From positions 58,384,756-58,448,755 of the forward strand of contig CM060731.1 of assembly GCA_030704615.1 (NCBI GenBank): DNA of 64,000 bases, read 5' to 3'. This DNA comes from Takakia lepidozioides (lineage: Eukaryota > Streptophyta > Takakiopsida > Takakiales > Takakiaceae). A model generated the notes under the pieces. That model had not been told where the DNA came from. It worked only from the letters and a program-made list of their open reading frames with translations, and did not search any database. Both the position numbers and the translations under genes were made by a program. Each line of letters begins with the position of its first letter. The stretch's first letter is position 1. This document shows, in pieces, positions 22,736 through 33,112 of the stretch.

Positions 22736-23610
22736 TTATGCGATCGTCACACTCCTCCACACCACATTTCGTTGAGTCATATTGTCCAACACTCCCTTTG
22801 CATCTTCAATCTCTAGAATTGGGTGTCCACCAGGGGCCTGAATATTCATAATGACATATGGTACAGGTCCAGCTTTGATGACTAGCTGGTCACCTGCATT
22901 GACTCGTTGCCTTTTTCCAAGTCTTCTAGGCTCGCACACGCATTGCAAACGCTAACAAATGTAGGGCATTTGGGCTTCACCCATCCTTGCATGATTTGCT
23001 CATATGTCTCCAAAGCATTCCTACCACGCCCATGCTTTGTAAATCCTGCCATCATTATATTCCTTGTGATCAAACATCGTTGAGGCATTATGTCGAACGT
23101 TTGGTGAGTATCCACGATGCTCTCGCATTTGACATACATGTACAAGTGTTGTGTAGAAAAACGTTCAAGGCTTGAATCCACTTCAAATGGATAGTGTGAG
23201 CGTTTTAGGCCTTTCATCTTGATGTACTGATGCAAGAGACAGACATATGTATCTAAATATTATGAGACACATCATTGGTTCAACATTTGCAGAGCCTCTG
23301 TGAGTTGTCATGGACCTTATATACTATCCTTATATGCCCAAAAGCGCTAGAAGAGAACTTCCCTCTCTTGGTCATGTCTCCAAATTGGTGGTCGTGGTAC
23401 TGGAGGTGCCTGATTTCATCAATTGTGCTACCACTGCTGCTTCCAACTACCCATGCAGGATTCTTGTAGCCATCAATCCACATGGCCTCATTGGTACTCA
23501 AGATTGTGCTTGAGAACCGGCCCTCTTAGATGAATCTGGGTTGACACTCCATGCATGTCACCTTCAGCTATCCCTGCCTCGGCACCAAAACCAAACAGGT
23601 CCTATCCATT
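22736..23610 (-). pseudogene. Decayed PPR gene with leader, minus strand
   Basis: The minus strand encodes ALETYEQIMQGWVKPKCPTF and VCNACASLEDLEKGNES near 22882-23010, preceded by an ITRNIMMAGFTKHGRGR-type motif and a VDTHQTFDIMPQ segment. Farther upstream (23280-23501) is a leader peptide with NPAWVVGSSSGSTIDEIRHL, and at about 23560 an AGCTGAAGGT stretch, both matching the leader blocks at 4.5-9.0 kb. Stops and frameshifts occur throughout. It belongs to the same PPR subfamily as the fragments in the CACTA element and at 40.4-41.7 kb. Confidence 0.75.
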
Positions 23611-24691
23611 GCTACTACATTTTTGGCTGCAAAGTCTTGTGAAGTGGACTAGGGATAAATTTTGCGTGCACCTGTGTGCTTAAGATAGACCTGCTAGCCA
23701 TGAAAGTAGCATTAGACATTACGAAACATGCCAAATCATTTTTTCTTGCCTAGACGTCGATATTTGCCATTATTTTTTAACGTCTTGACATTTGAATGCG
23801 AAGGGCAGCCGCTCGCTACCCTCGAAAATACCATTGAAGGCTTCAATTCTCAAGCCATCACCTCAAAGCCCGACTGCCTTTCTGTAGCTGTGGAAGGAGC
23901 TGAGTTTTAGAAGACAGCTCCACTGACCCGCTCAATGCTGTTTTCAAGATATATGCATATAGCTTGACCTTCTCCTTGCAAGGCCAACCATATTACAAAA
24001 CACAATACACTTCCGATGTTTTCTTCCATAACTCCACTCCCATCAATATGACTGCATTGATGGCTTATCAAACAGTTTTAACTTGAGAGAGATTGAATCA
24101 TTTAGCAGAGTGCATTAGTGCGAAGAAATGAAGGTGTTGGCTCCTTGCATCCAATCAGATGGAGAAGCGGAAACATATCATGAAACCACTTGAGGATGTA
24201 GTACACATGATAAGCATCTGGAAAATAGAGGAGGTTCTGAAGTAGAGGCTAACAGTCCAATGATTCTTCTCTTTATGAAGACAAAAATAATTCTCTTCTG
24301 AGGCTTGTAATGTCTTCTCATACATTGATTTGTTGATCCAGTTGTCCAATGCTGCTTGATGGTCATGGTGGTTAGATAATCAACACTAAAAATGCTTACA
24401 AAAATGTCATAAAAAAGTCTTGAATATGAAGTATGCTTACTGGTTACTATCACTAAAGATCAGTGGCATCTGGAGTCCGAGGTCCTTCGATGCTGCCAGC
24501 CAACAACCTAATCACGTCAGCGTGGGTATGCACTGCCTCACTCTGTGCATTGTATTCTATCCAATGGCAACAATCAAATTCACTTCATCATACAGTTCAA
24601 TCCATATTGCGGAATCAACATTTAAATGAATCTAAACCTCCGTAGCACTTCATCCATAGCAGGTCTGAAGGGTCATTTGGCACCAGCATAG
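23611..24691. other. Intergenic stretch, no gene seen
   Basis: Only short, unconvincing reading frames on either strand, with no recognisable domain or repeat. Confidence 0.4.
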
Positions 24692-25385
24692 CTACGGCGT
24701 GAGCCCAGCCCCATGAGCCTGGGAGCTGAGCTCACGCTTTAGCCACGAAGCGTGAGGTATATATATGGCCACCACCCGAAAAAGGGCAATAGCCACAAGT
24801 AAACTGGCTCTTAGTTATGTTGGCTATGGCCTGAGACTTCTCTGGTCTACTAATAAGTCTAGAGAGTATTGCACTCCAATGAAGAATTTGAGGGAGGAAG
24901 AACAAATTATAGACCTATATGCACACATTAATATGATAATAACAATTATTTTGAGTTTGATTTTAAAGTTGAGAACTGGTTTTGTGTATTCTTATCAAAT
25001 GGTACGTTTCACATATATAAGTCTTGTAGGAATCCCAAAGTGACAAAATCATACGTATTGAAACACAAATGAAAATATTTCAATCCATTCCATGAAAATT
25101 GTACATGTTGATATTTGTACAATCATGGTAAGAGATACTTAAAGTTGGGTCCCTACGAGTCAGAGGAAAAACAAAACAAAAAAAATCGTCAACGATTGTG
25201 CTTTTGCCCCTGTCAGGATGATTGCCCTGAACACTGCTTTAATTTCCAATTACCCGCGAATAGGATCTCTTGGCCATGTCCACGAGTATATGCTCTATTT
25301 CCTTACAACAACACCATGCGCTCACTCTTAGTGGGTGAAACGTGAGCCCAGCTCATAGGCTCACAGGGCTTGGCTCACGCCGTAG
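24692..25385. mobile_element. Small TIR element (MITE-like), 694 bp
   Basis: The first 48 bp (starting CTACGGCGTGAGCC) and the reverse complement of the last 48 bp agree at about 41 positions. No transposase and no clear target-site duplication can be seen. The interior is AT-rich and non-coding. Confidence 0.6.
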
Positions 25386-26640
25386 ATACACTATTGCTAT
25401 ACCAAATGAAGGGATCATGTAGGGGAATTAGATTGCCCTATCTCTCACTGCCATGCGCTGGCTTGACATGATCTTTTACTTACGGTTCCAATATATGATG
25501 GTGATCTCATATGAGTAAACAAATTTTTCTCGTCTGCTTAATATGTTGTAGAGAGAGAAGACTCTGGCTGAAGTCGGCGTAGAGCCACTTTGCCTCACGG
25601 CTACTGGCCCCTTTCGGGGTGGGCCCTTAACATGTTGTATTAAGAAAGCTATTCGTTTTGTGGTTGTTTTGAAATATTTAAATTTGACTTTGTCACTTTT
25701 GCGAGTTGTTCCTTTGCGCGGACCTCTGTCTTTGTTGTGCATTGCATGTCCTTCTAAGCGTGCACCCCCTCCAAATATGAGTTCACCCTTTGAGAGAAAA
25801 AAAAATCCCATCTATGCTAGAAATTGAACAATCTCATCATAACCAAAGAGGGTCTATCATTTGTCATATTTACACTATGGATCTAGCCTAAGCTGTACTA
25901 TATATTTATACCGATCCTTAAAGCGAAATGAAGACTCCTTCCAAATCTGGCATAATTTACGTTGTCACTTCACCCCAATGAGGGCTTCTATGAGGGCCTT
26001 CGTGATGAAGTCTTAGTATAATGTGCAGTGTTCTTTGTAATGTCCGCAAAAATAGGGTATCTATCCAACCACAATCCTTGGATGTAAAACTCTCAAAGGC
26101 TTGGGCAAGCGTAAATGTAACATCATGTCATCATTTTCTAGTAATGGTTGCATAATATTTTTTAAACATAATGTTATGTAATTAGACTTGTAGTCATGGA
26201 GCCATAATTATGTGACTAGCCTTTGTTGTGCACTCATTATAGCTTTTTTGAAATTCTCATTCAGTCGTATCATAATACCTCAATCCAATTGGATATGTGA
26301 TGCATTTCTCTATCATGTTTGATGTTTCCCAATTTGCCATATATGCTAAATAATTGTCATTGTTTTTTCATCTGCAAATAAAAATTAATTCAAGGATTTA
26401 TACAATTCTGATAATACACATGAAAGAGGTGAGAAACCCTCTACTAAGTCCTCCAGGTAAGCTATTCATCAAGCTTAGTAAACAAACCTGATTATTGAAT
26501 ATAATGGTATGCTCTAAAATTCAAAATGTATCATGTTGAACCATCTGGCACAAGTCCCTCCTAGAGAATACTATTCTTTTCTTTGCATTCTTCAGGGGAA
26601 GCATCATCTTCTCTCCATGATTTGATGATGGGTCGAAGAG
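25386..26640. other. Intergenic stretch downstream of the repeat-protein gene
   Basis: AT-rich, no convincing reading frame. A minus-strand frame at 25476-25811 (111 codons) has no recognisable domain and is probably chance. Confidence 0.4.
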
Positions 26641-26671
26641 AGAGAGATGACGTCAACCAAAGTTAGCAATT

Positions 26672-26766
26672 ATAAGAGCCTCTTGCCCTTCATGGGTCGA
26701 ACAATTTTCAGGTTTGACACATTGCAAGCTTCACGAGGATCATTCACTTTGCATTCAATGGGAATA
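26672..26766 (-). pseudogene. Truncated tenth repeat unit beyond the stop of the repeat-protein gene
   Basis: Directly after the stop codon at 26767, the minus strand continues with a complete half unit in another frame: ANIPIECKVNDPREAC, then NLKIVRPMKGKRLL and a TAA. Compared with the other units, 8 nt (ACAAATAC) are missing between TTCGAC and GGCTAAT, which shifts the frame into the earlier stop. The ancestral protein therefore ended one half-unit later, right after the Gly-Lys-Arg site. Confidence 0.85.
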
Positions 26767-28371
26767 TTAGCCGTCGAACAAGTCTCGTTTGGGAGTTGCA
26801 AGCACCTCCCCTATTAGCATTGACAAACGTCTCTTGCCCTTGATGGGTCGAACAATTTTCAAATTTGACGCATTGCAAGCTTCACGAGGATCATTCGCTT
26901 TGCATTCAATGGGAATATTAGCCATATTTGTGTCGACCAAGTTTTGTGTGGGAGCTGCAAGCACCTCATCTGTTGGAGTCGATAAGAGCCTCTTGCCCTT
27001 GATGGGTCGAACAATTTTCAAATTTGACGCATTGCAAGCTTCACGAGGATCATTCGCTTTGCATTCAATGGGAATAACCGTATTTGTGTTGAACAAGTTT
27101 TGTCTGGGAGCTACAAGCACCTTGTCTGTTGGAATCGATAAGAGCCTCTTGCCCTTGATGGGTCGAACAATTTTCAAATTTGACGCATTGCAAGCTTCAT
27201 GAGGATCATTCGCTTTGCATTTAATGGGAATATTAGCCGTATTTGTGTCGAACAAGTTTTGTCTGGGAGCTATAAGCACCTCGGCTGTTGGAGTCGATAA
27301 GAGCCTCTTGCCCTTGATGGGTCGAACAATTTTCAAATTTGACGCATTGCAAGCTTCATGAGGATCATTCGCTTTGCATTTAATGGGAATATTAGCCGTA
27401 TTTGTGTCGAACAAGTTTTGTCTGGGAGCTATAAGCACCTCGGCTGTTGGAGTCGATAAGAGCCTCTTGCCCTTGATGGGTCGAACAATTTTCAAATTTG
27501 ACACATTGCAAGCTTCACGAGGATCATTCACTTTGCATTCAATGGGAATATTAGCTATATTTGTGTCGAACAAGTTTTGTGTGCCGGGAGCTGCAAGCAC
27601 CTCGTCTGTTGGAGTTGATAAGAGCCTCTTGCCCTTGATGGGTCGAACAATTTTCAAATTTGACGCATTGCAAGCTTCACGAGGATCATTCGCTTTGCAT
27701 TCAATGGGAAAATTAGCCGTATTTGTGTCGAACAAGTTTTGTTTAGTAGCTGCAAGCACCTCGTCTGTTGGAGTTGATAAGAGCCTCTTGCCCTTGATGG
27801 GTCGAACAATTTTCAAATTTGACGCATTGCAAGCTTCACGAGGATCATCCGCTTTGCATTCAATGGGAATAACCGTATTTGTGTCGAACAAGTTTTGTGT
27901 GGGAGCTGCAAACACCTCGTCTGCTGGAGTTGATAAGAGCCTCTTGCCCTTGATGGGTCGAACAATTTTCAAATTTGACGCATTGCAAGCTTCACGAGGA
28001 TCATCTGCTTTGCATTCAATGGGAATAACCGTATTTGTGTCGAACAAGTTTTGTGTGGGAGCTGCAAACACCTCGTCTGCTGGAGTTGATAAGAGACTCT
28101 TGCCCTTGATGGGTCGAACAATTTTCACATTTGATGCAATGCAAGCTTCATGATGATCATTCGCTTTGCATTCAATGGGAATAACCATATTTGTGTCGAA
28201 CAAGTCTCGTATAGGATCAGTTGCAATCACCTCGTTTGTCTCGGGTTTGGAGAAACCCCTAAGACCCCGTGTAGTTGGGACATTTGAAGCTGTCACGGTA
28301 CAATCGATGTTGAGTGCAATGACAATAGCTGCCACGACTAGTACCCACATAGCTCCATTGAGGCGCTCCAT
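26767..28371 (-). CDS. Secreted tandem-repeat protein, nine C-x8-C units
   Basis: Start chosen at the ATG at 28371 (MERLNGAMW), because it opens a classical signal peptide (MWVLVVAAIVIALNI, then small residues). An earlier in-frame GTG at 28449 lies upstream of the signal peptide and close to the expected transcription start. The mature part is nine units of 52-54 residues. Each runs RLLSTPTDEVLAAPTQNLF, DTNTANIPIE, CKANDPREAC (two cysteines, C-x8-C), NASNLKIVRP and IKGKR. The asparagine of NAS is a glycosylation sequon. The Gly-Lys-Arg between units resembles a basic processing site, so the protein could be a precursor cut into repeated peptides; alternatively it is an uncleaved apoplastic or wall protein. 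I do not recognise a family. Units 2/3 and 6/7 are almost identical in DNA, indicating recent duplication or conversion. Confidence 0.85.
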   Translation of the reverse strand: MERLNGAMWVLVVAAIVIALNIDCTVTASNVPTTRGLRGFSKPETNEVIATDPIRDLFDTNMVIPIECKANDHHEACIASNVKIVRPIKGKSLLSTPADEVFAAPTQNLFDTNTVIPIECKADDPREACNASNLKIVRPIKGKRLLSTPADEVFAAPTQNLFDTNTVIPIECKADDPREACNASNLKIVRPIKGKRLLSTPTDEVLAATKQNLFDTNTANFPIECKANDPREACNASNLKIVRPIKGKRLLSTPTDEVLAAPGTQNLFDTNIANIPIECKVNDPREACNVSNLKIVRPIKGKRLLSTPTAEVLIAPRQNLFDTNTANIPIKCKANDPHEACNASNLKIVRPIKGKRLLSTPTAEVLIAPRQNLFDTNTANIPIKCKANDPHEACNASNLKIVRPIKGKRLLSIPTDKVLVAPRQNLFNTNTVIPIECKANDPREACNASNLKIVRPIKGKRLLSTPTDEVLAAPTQNLVDTNMANIPIECKANDPREACNASNLKIVRPIKGKRRLSMLIGEVLATPKRDLFDG

Positions 28372-28478
28372 GCCTTTGAGGCAGAAGCTTAAGTGAATGA
28401 CGTCTTTTATGTTTCTCAAGTGAAATAAATGAAGAGAGCGAAAAGACACAGATAATACATGGGAGGGGGAAACACGAG

Positions 28479-28487
28479 ATATTTATA
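28479..28487 (-). promoter_or_regulatory. TATA box of the repeat-protein gene
   Basis: On the minus strand TATAAATAT lies about 108 bp upstream of the ATG at 28371. This predicts a transcription start near 28450 and an 80-nt 5' UTR, and supports the choice of the ATG over the upstream GTG. Confidence 0.6.
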
Positions 28488-28489
28488 CA

Positions 28490-29063
28490 ATCTATCTATA
28501 TTTTATAATTAATAAAATACTAGTATAATGTGATGTACTATGCTTATTAATACATATTTTTTTGTCTTTTTGTTTTTTTTGAATAAGAAACTAAGAAAGA
28601 AAAGTTTGACCAGCACAAACTTTTCATTAGATTTTTTTGGTTTTCCTAATATGTTCTAAAATTGACAACCAACTTTACGTATCTACTACGATGATTGTAA
28701 GAAAATCAACGAGTGTACAATTTTCATCTAATGGATTGAAATGTTTTCATTGGTGTTTCAGTACGTATGATTTTGTTAGTAGGCCGGTGTCGAGTAGTAT
28801 TTATGCACGTAGGTGGACTGGGCATGGTTTCATGGTGTAGTAGGGCAAAGACACAGAAATAGCCATGGCAGGGTGGCATGGTCTAGGGTCGCCTTCCATA
28901 AATAGACCAAACCAAACTAAGTCTATGTGCTGGAAATTGTTTTGTGCATGGATGTTGGTAGGTGATGAGCGGGTGAGTAGGTGAGTGGTGGAGCCCTCTT
29001 GAATGAATCTGGACCCTACCTACCACACACTAGTTCCTATGCTGAATTGCTCGGACCAAGACT
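28490..29063. other. Upstream region of the repeat-protein gene
   Basis: AT-rich, non-coding, with T-runs. No further gene or repeat recognised. Confidence 0.4.
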
Positions 29064-29067
29064 TTAA

Positions 29068-29904
29068 CCCCTAATGGACGAGGCGACCCGTTTTGGGTCG
29101 CGTCAGGGTCGCATCAAAAATCATCCACGATGGCAAATCGTTGGATGACCTTGGATGAAAAAACTTTCTGAACGAAAGTTGTGCACCTTGATGTCATGCA
29201 CCTACTCGTCTTTATGACACCCTAAAATAATGAAAGTCCTGTCGTCAATAATTTTTTTTAGTGTGCAGGGGTGCCCAAAATTGGTCGTCCAGCAGCTTTG
29301 ACTTAGTGACGTGGCAGGCTGAAGGGGTGACAACAAGGCAAAAGTACAAATGGAAACAAATGCAAATCTCTGCCTGAATTTTTGTTAGAATTCTGAATTT
29401 CTTTTTGGAGGTAGTAGTTCATCATTCAAGGAACACTTTCACCGCAACAATTGTGATTCCAAGGAAATTTCGACCCCCTAAGCCTGAATTACATGTCATT
29501 TGAGCTTCATGGTGTGTTTTGACCCCCTATTTTTTCCATACAAAGCAACCTTATCAAGATTTTGGAATTCTGCTTTGAAATTTTGGGGCAACATGCTTTA
29601 GGTGCCACATAATTGGAATCTGGATGGGGTCTTGCGAGGAAAAAATATTTTGTCGATCCAATTTCCTGGTCAAACCATTTTTCCACTCTAAATTTGGAGT
29701 GTACCCCAAATTTGGGGCTTGACGGATGAGGGTATATCTCTCAGGAAACTAACATCCACAGTGATGAACCGTATGAATGGGAGGCTACCTACTTCATCCA
29801 ACTTCTGTGAAAATTTCAGCTCATTCCACCGTGTCGTTTCGAAGATTATAAGAAATGTCCTGTTTTGGAGGGGGCCCACTAAGAACTGCCTCGTCCATTA
29901 GGGG
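29068..29904. mobile_element. TIR element flanked by TTAA, 837 bp
   Basis: Perfect 17-bp terminal inverted repeats CCCCTAATGGACGAGGC (29068-29084; inverted at 29888-29904) are bordered on both sides by TTAA (29064-29067 and 29905-29908). TTAA duplication with termini starting CCC is the hallmark of piggyBac elements. A Tc1/mariner reading (TA duplication, TIR starting ACCCC) is also possible because the flanks are palindromic. No transposase is encoded, so it is non-autonomous. The interior is non-coding. Confidence 0.7.
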
Positions 29905-29908
29905 TTAA

Positions 29909-30470
29909 CAATGTGCCATTTTGTTGAACACTCCATTTGCAGTCTGGATGCTCCCACATGTGGCATCAATTTCAGAATTTAAAGTAAGAGTTTTAAGTAA
30001 ATAAAATATTAATTTAAAAATGAAAACCCATTAAGAACGGTTGAAACATTTTCTTTTTCGTAGTTCTTCTTCTTTTATCGAATTCCAGTCTTGTTTTTTT
30101 TTTTTTTTAAAGAACACTGGGATTGTAGCCCTATAAATTTATTAAAAATGTAAGGAAAAAATAACCTTACATAGTCTTTCTTGCTTTTATATTTAGCGTA
30201 GATGACCATAGAGTCCATTAGTCATCATAAGACTATACAGTCCAGTCGCCATTAGACCATAGAGTCCATTAGTCAACCTATTTTAATTGTTTTTTCAAAT
30301 CACAAATCAGGCCCCTTAATTATAGTGAGAGGAGAAAATAACTTCTTTCATAGCAACCTCGCCTTGAAGGCTTGCCAATGGAACACCGCCAAAGAGAAAA
30401 GGGAGAAGAACATACCACACCCAACGATGTCGCATGATTTGACCCCAGAAACATCTGGCTAGCACTCAGT
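29909..30470. other. Intergenic stretch with a short direct repeat
   Basis: AT-rich. GACCATAGAGTCCATTAGTC occurs twice (about 30203 and 30252). No gene recognised. Confidence 0.4.
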
Positions 30471-30478
30471 GCACTTGT

Positions 30479-30863
30479 CGTGCACCTAAGCATCGTGCCA
30501 CAACATACATCGCTGTCCACCACACATTCTACGTACACAATCCTAGAAAGCTATGCCACAAAAGTGGACGACAAAGATAACGAAAGTGGACATAATGGAA
30601 ACACTCCACTCATGAATCCACTCAATCACATAAACTAAGTCAAGCCAAGGGCACCCTTGCTAAGGGAATCCACCCTACAAAGCCCTCACCACACTCCCTC
30701 TCAATACCTAGAGCTATGGAGGTGAGAGAGGCTCATGAAGGCTCAACTACAAGAAGATGAGCCTCCTCTATCCTCACAAGGTGAAAACCTATCCCCATGT
30801 CCCAAGTGAGGCTCAACACCTCACTTGGCATGTGAGACCAAATGAAGTCCCAACACACAAAAT

Positions 30864-30898
<35 letters not shown>

Positions 30899-31055
30899 AT
30901 GTCATAGTTAACTAGAAGTAGGTAATTCTAGTTAACCATGACTATAACCATAACAGCTGTCGTGCACCTAAGCATCGTGCCACAACGAGGCCACAACATA
31001 CATCGTTGTCCACCACACATTCTACGTACACAATCCTAGAAAACTATGCCACAAT
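30479..31055. repeat. Direct repeat pair (about 85 bp) bracketing a CA/TA microsatellite
   Basis: 30479-30560 and 30961-31055 both begin CGTGCACCTAAGCATCGTGC and share a TTCTACGTACACAATCCTAG stretch. The second copy has a 10-bp internal duplication (GAGGCCACAA). Between them lies a (CA)n(TA)n tract at about 30866-30898. The layout suggests short terminal direct repeats of a small element or a segmental duplication. Confidence 0.6.
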
Positions 31056-31363
31056 CGCCTCCCTAGCTGGTGATTAGGTCGCTCTAACACCTGATAGCTG
31101 ACAAGTATCCATCCCAATACGATCCTCGCTGGGTCTTCAATTACACATGTCCCGATTTTCTAAAGTCTATGGATCAAGAGGCCGGGTGCAAAGAGAGCCC
31201 CGTCGTTAGTCGCCTACTTGCAATCCATGATCTTCAATCGAGTATCCATGGCATTGAGCTCCCATCAGCTAGACCGGGGATCACTTGTCAACCTCACCAT
31301 TGTCATGTCCACTATCTTTGTCCAAGGCATCGTGGACACAACCATTCTCCGCTAGGAACCTCC

Positions 31364-32861
31364 TCAAGTGGCGGTGTGATTGTTGCCCACCTGCGTCGTA
31401 TTGCTTGCTAATTCGTCATGAGAGTCCGAGGAAGTGGATGAAGATCCCAACAACTTGGTTCTATTGATGTGCTCATTGGTCCTTTGTATTTCTATTTTAC
31501 AGTTGTCTTGATCCATTTCAGACTCTAGGTGGGTCCCCAGTAGCTGAAATCCACTCACCAAAGTGTCTTGATTGCGTATTTGCAATCTGTGACTCCCACC
31601 CGGAGCAGACAACCATTCTTCGTAAGTCCAGATTGCCTCTATATAGTATAGGTGGAGGCGCAGAGTAGATTTCTGCATCCTCTACAAGGGCCAGAATGTG
31701 AGTTGATGGATTGACACTTAGTACAGGGTGATCTTCCATGTACGCTCCCCATGAGATTTTTGTAAATGGTGATAGCGTGTAGTGAGGCTGCGATTTCTGG
31801 AAATATTCCTGAATTTTGTATTTGAACAAGATCTCTGGGCTGCTGTTGGGGGGGGGTTTGATTGCACGAAATGTTTGATGTCAGCAGTAGTAATCCATAG
31901 GGACTCTACACATTCAAAATCATTTGATGTAATCAGAATAGCTGGAGGCTTACTTTTTCTGAATATGAGAGGGGTAACACAAAAAGCCTTTGGTGCTTCC
32001 ACAACCTCCAGTGTCGAGCAGCCCTTGAGATCCAACTGTGGGGATGAGCAGGTTTGGAGATAGGCATTCGCAAAGCTGGAATTGCAATCTATTCCAGTGG
32101 TGATTTTTGGAAAGGAGTTGCTGGTTGGAAGCGTCAATCTGACTATTCGCTGCGTCTTGCCATCCTTTTTTTTTTTCCCTTTCTTATGAGGTAGTAGCCA
32201 CCAGCTATTGATGTTTCTTCTGTTTTGCCTTTCTTTTGGAGATTGATACCTCCGGCTGTTGATGCACCAGTAGTTCCATTTGCATAGGATCCCTGCTACT
32301 GTCTTCTTTGGCAGTATACTTTTGGTAAGGTCTGAGTTGGTTTGGTGTATTATGCAGGGCCTGACCAGACTGAGCATTTGGGGGAAGCACTGAGCCTGTG
32401 GTGGGAGACCCCAATTCCCGCCTTCGATTGGTACATGTTGCTGAAAGCACCCCTTGTTCTTGAGGCTGAGGGTTGGGAGGTATATTAGGCTAGGAACGTT
32501 TGCATTTGGCCGTGGGGCAGTCCAATTTGATGTGACCAAGCTGGCCGCAGTTGAAGCAAGCTACATAGGTAGTGTCTTCTATGAGCCGAATTGTAAAATA
32601 GTTACCCTCCTCGTCAATGGGCAATTTGACAAATTGCGGTAGAATATCCTCATCTGGCATCATCAGCACAAACTTGGCACACCCTGTCTCATGAAGGCGT
32701 GATGCAATGGTCACCGATTTCCATCCTAGATCTTGCCTTAGGTTTTGTGTACACATTTGGGATCAAATACTGCCAAGCACCCAAGGTATGATCGAAAATG
32801 ATTAGCAATGTCCGCCAAGTTAACCAGGTACTGATCTGGGATGTAAGGAACGGAGACAGTG
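31364..32861 (-). pseudogene. LINE-type ORF1 relic with CCHC knuckle, second copy
   Basis: The minus strand encodes the YIPDQYLVNLADIANHFRSY segment (end of DUF4283), then LPQFVKLPIDEEGNYFTIRL, then an intact CCHC knuckle CFNCGQLGHIKLDC at about 32525-32570, then a long polar tail in which three frames take turns down to 31364. It parallels 2938-3867 segment by segment. In-frame stops near 32740 and 32500 and several shifts make it non-functional. Its 5' end is replaced at 32862 by a fragment of a retrotransposon LTR. Confidence 0.7.
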
Positions 32862-32940
32862 TGTCGGACGGCTTTTACTCACCCATCCCTTCGCTATCCG
32901 AGGTGGAAACTCCAAGATAGAAGAGTTGGATATCTCTTGT
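32862..32940 (-). mobile_element. Fragment of the LTR found at 54.2, 61.2 and 62.6 kb
   Basis: Starts TGTCGGACGGCTTTTACTCA and matches the first 70 or so bases of the three LTRs (which start TGTCGCGCGGCTTTTACTCA), then diverges. It is joined on the left to LINE ORF1 and on the right to a segment (32941-33112) that is repeated, inverted, at 63441-63610. Confidence 0.7.
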
Positions 32941-33112
32941 AGTGTGAATGCAGGGGGTAAAAATTCAAGTTTGGCATCAGGTTTCGGCACTACTACAAAG
33001 GGAGTGCCCTTCGTGCTAATGAAGGGGAGGAATTGTCCATAACTTGAGGTAATTCCATGGAAAAACTATGCTATTGATCTGCCAAGAACAAAATATGGCT
33101 AAATTATGACAT
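32941..33112 (-). repeat. Segment shared (inverted) with 63441-63610
   Basis: The minus strand here matches the plus strand after the gap at 63441: a GCATGT(C/T)AT...TTAGCCATATTTTGT start, then GGAATTACC, then a GGCACTCCCTTT stretch, then CCCCTGCATTCACACTACA. After that point the two copies diverge, one into an LTR end, the other into RNase H. It may be a piece of an ORF1-type protein. The words CACTACTACAAAGGGAG at 32998-33014 resemble a CACTA end but no partner was found. Confidence 0.5.

Noticed and set aside
26640-28210. CRISPR-like appearance of regular repeats
   Set aside because: The 156-159-bp period has no unique spacers, the repeats are coding, and the context is eukaryotic.
26789-28396. 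Long plus-strand reading frames (up to 259 codons) opposite the repeat-protein gene
   Set aside because: They are antisense to the repeats and open only because the repeat is in phase with itself. The minus strand has the signal peptide, TATA box and sensible composition.
32998-33014. CACTACTACAAAGGGAG as a CACTA terminus
   Set aside because: No partner terminus or 3-bp duplication, and the homologous segment at 63.55 kb has no CACTA word at that place.
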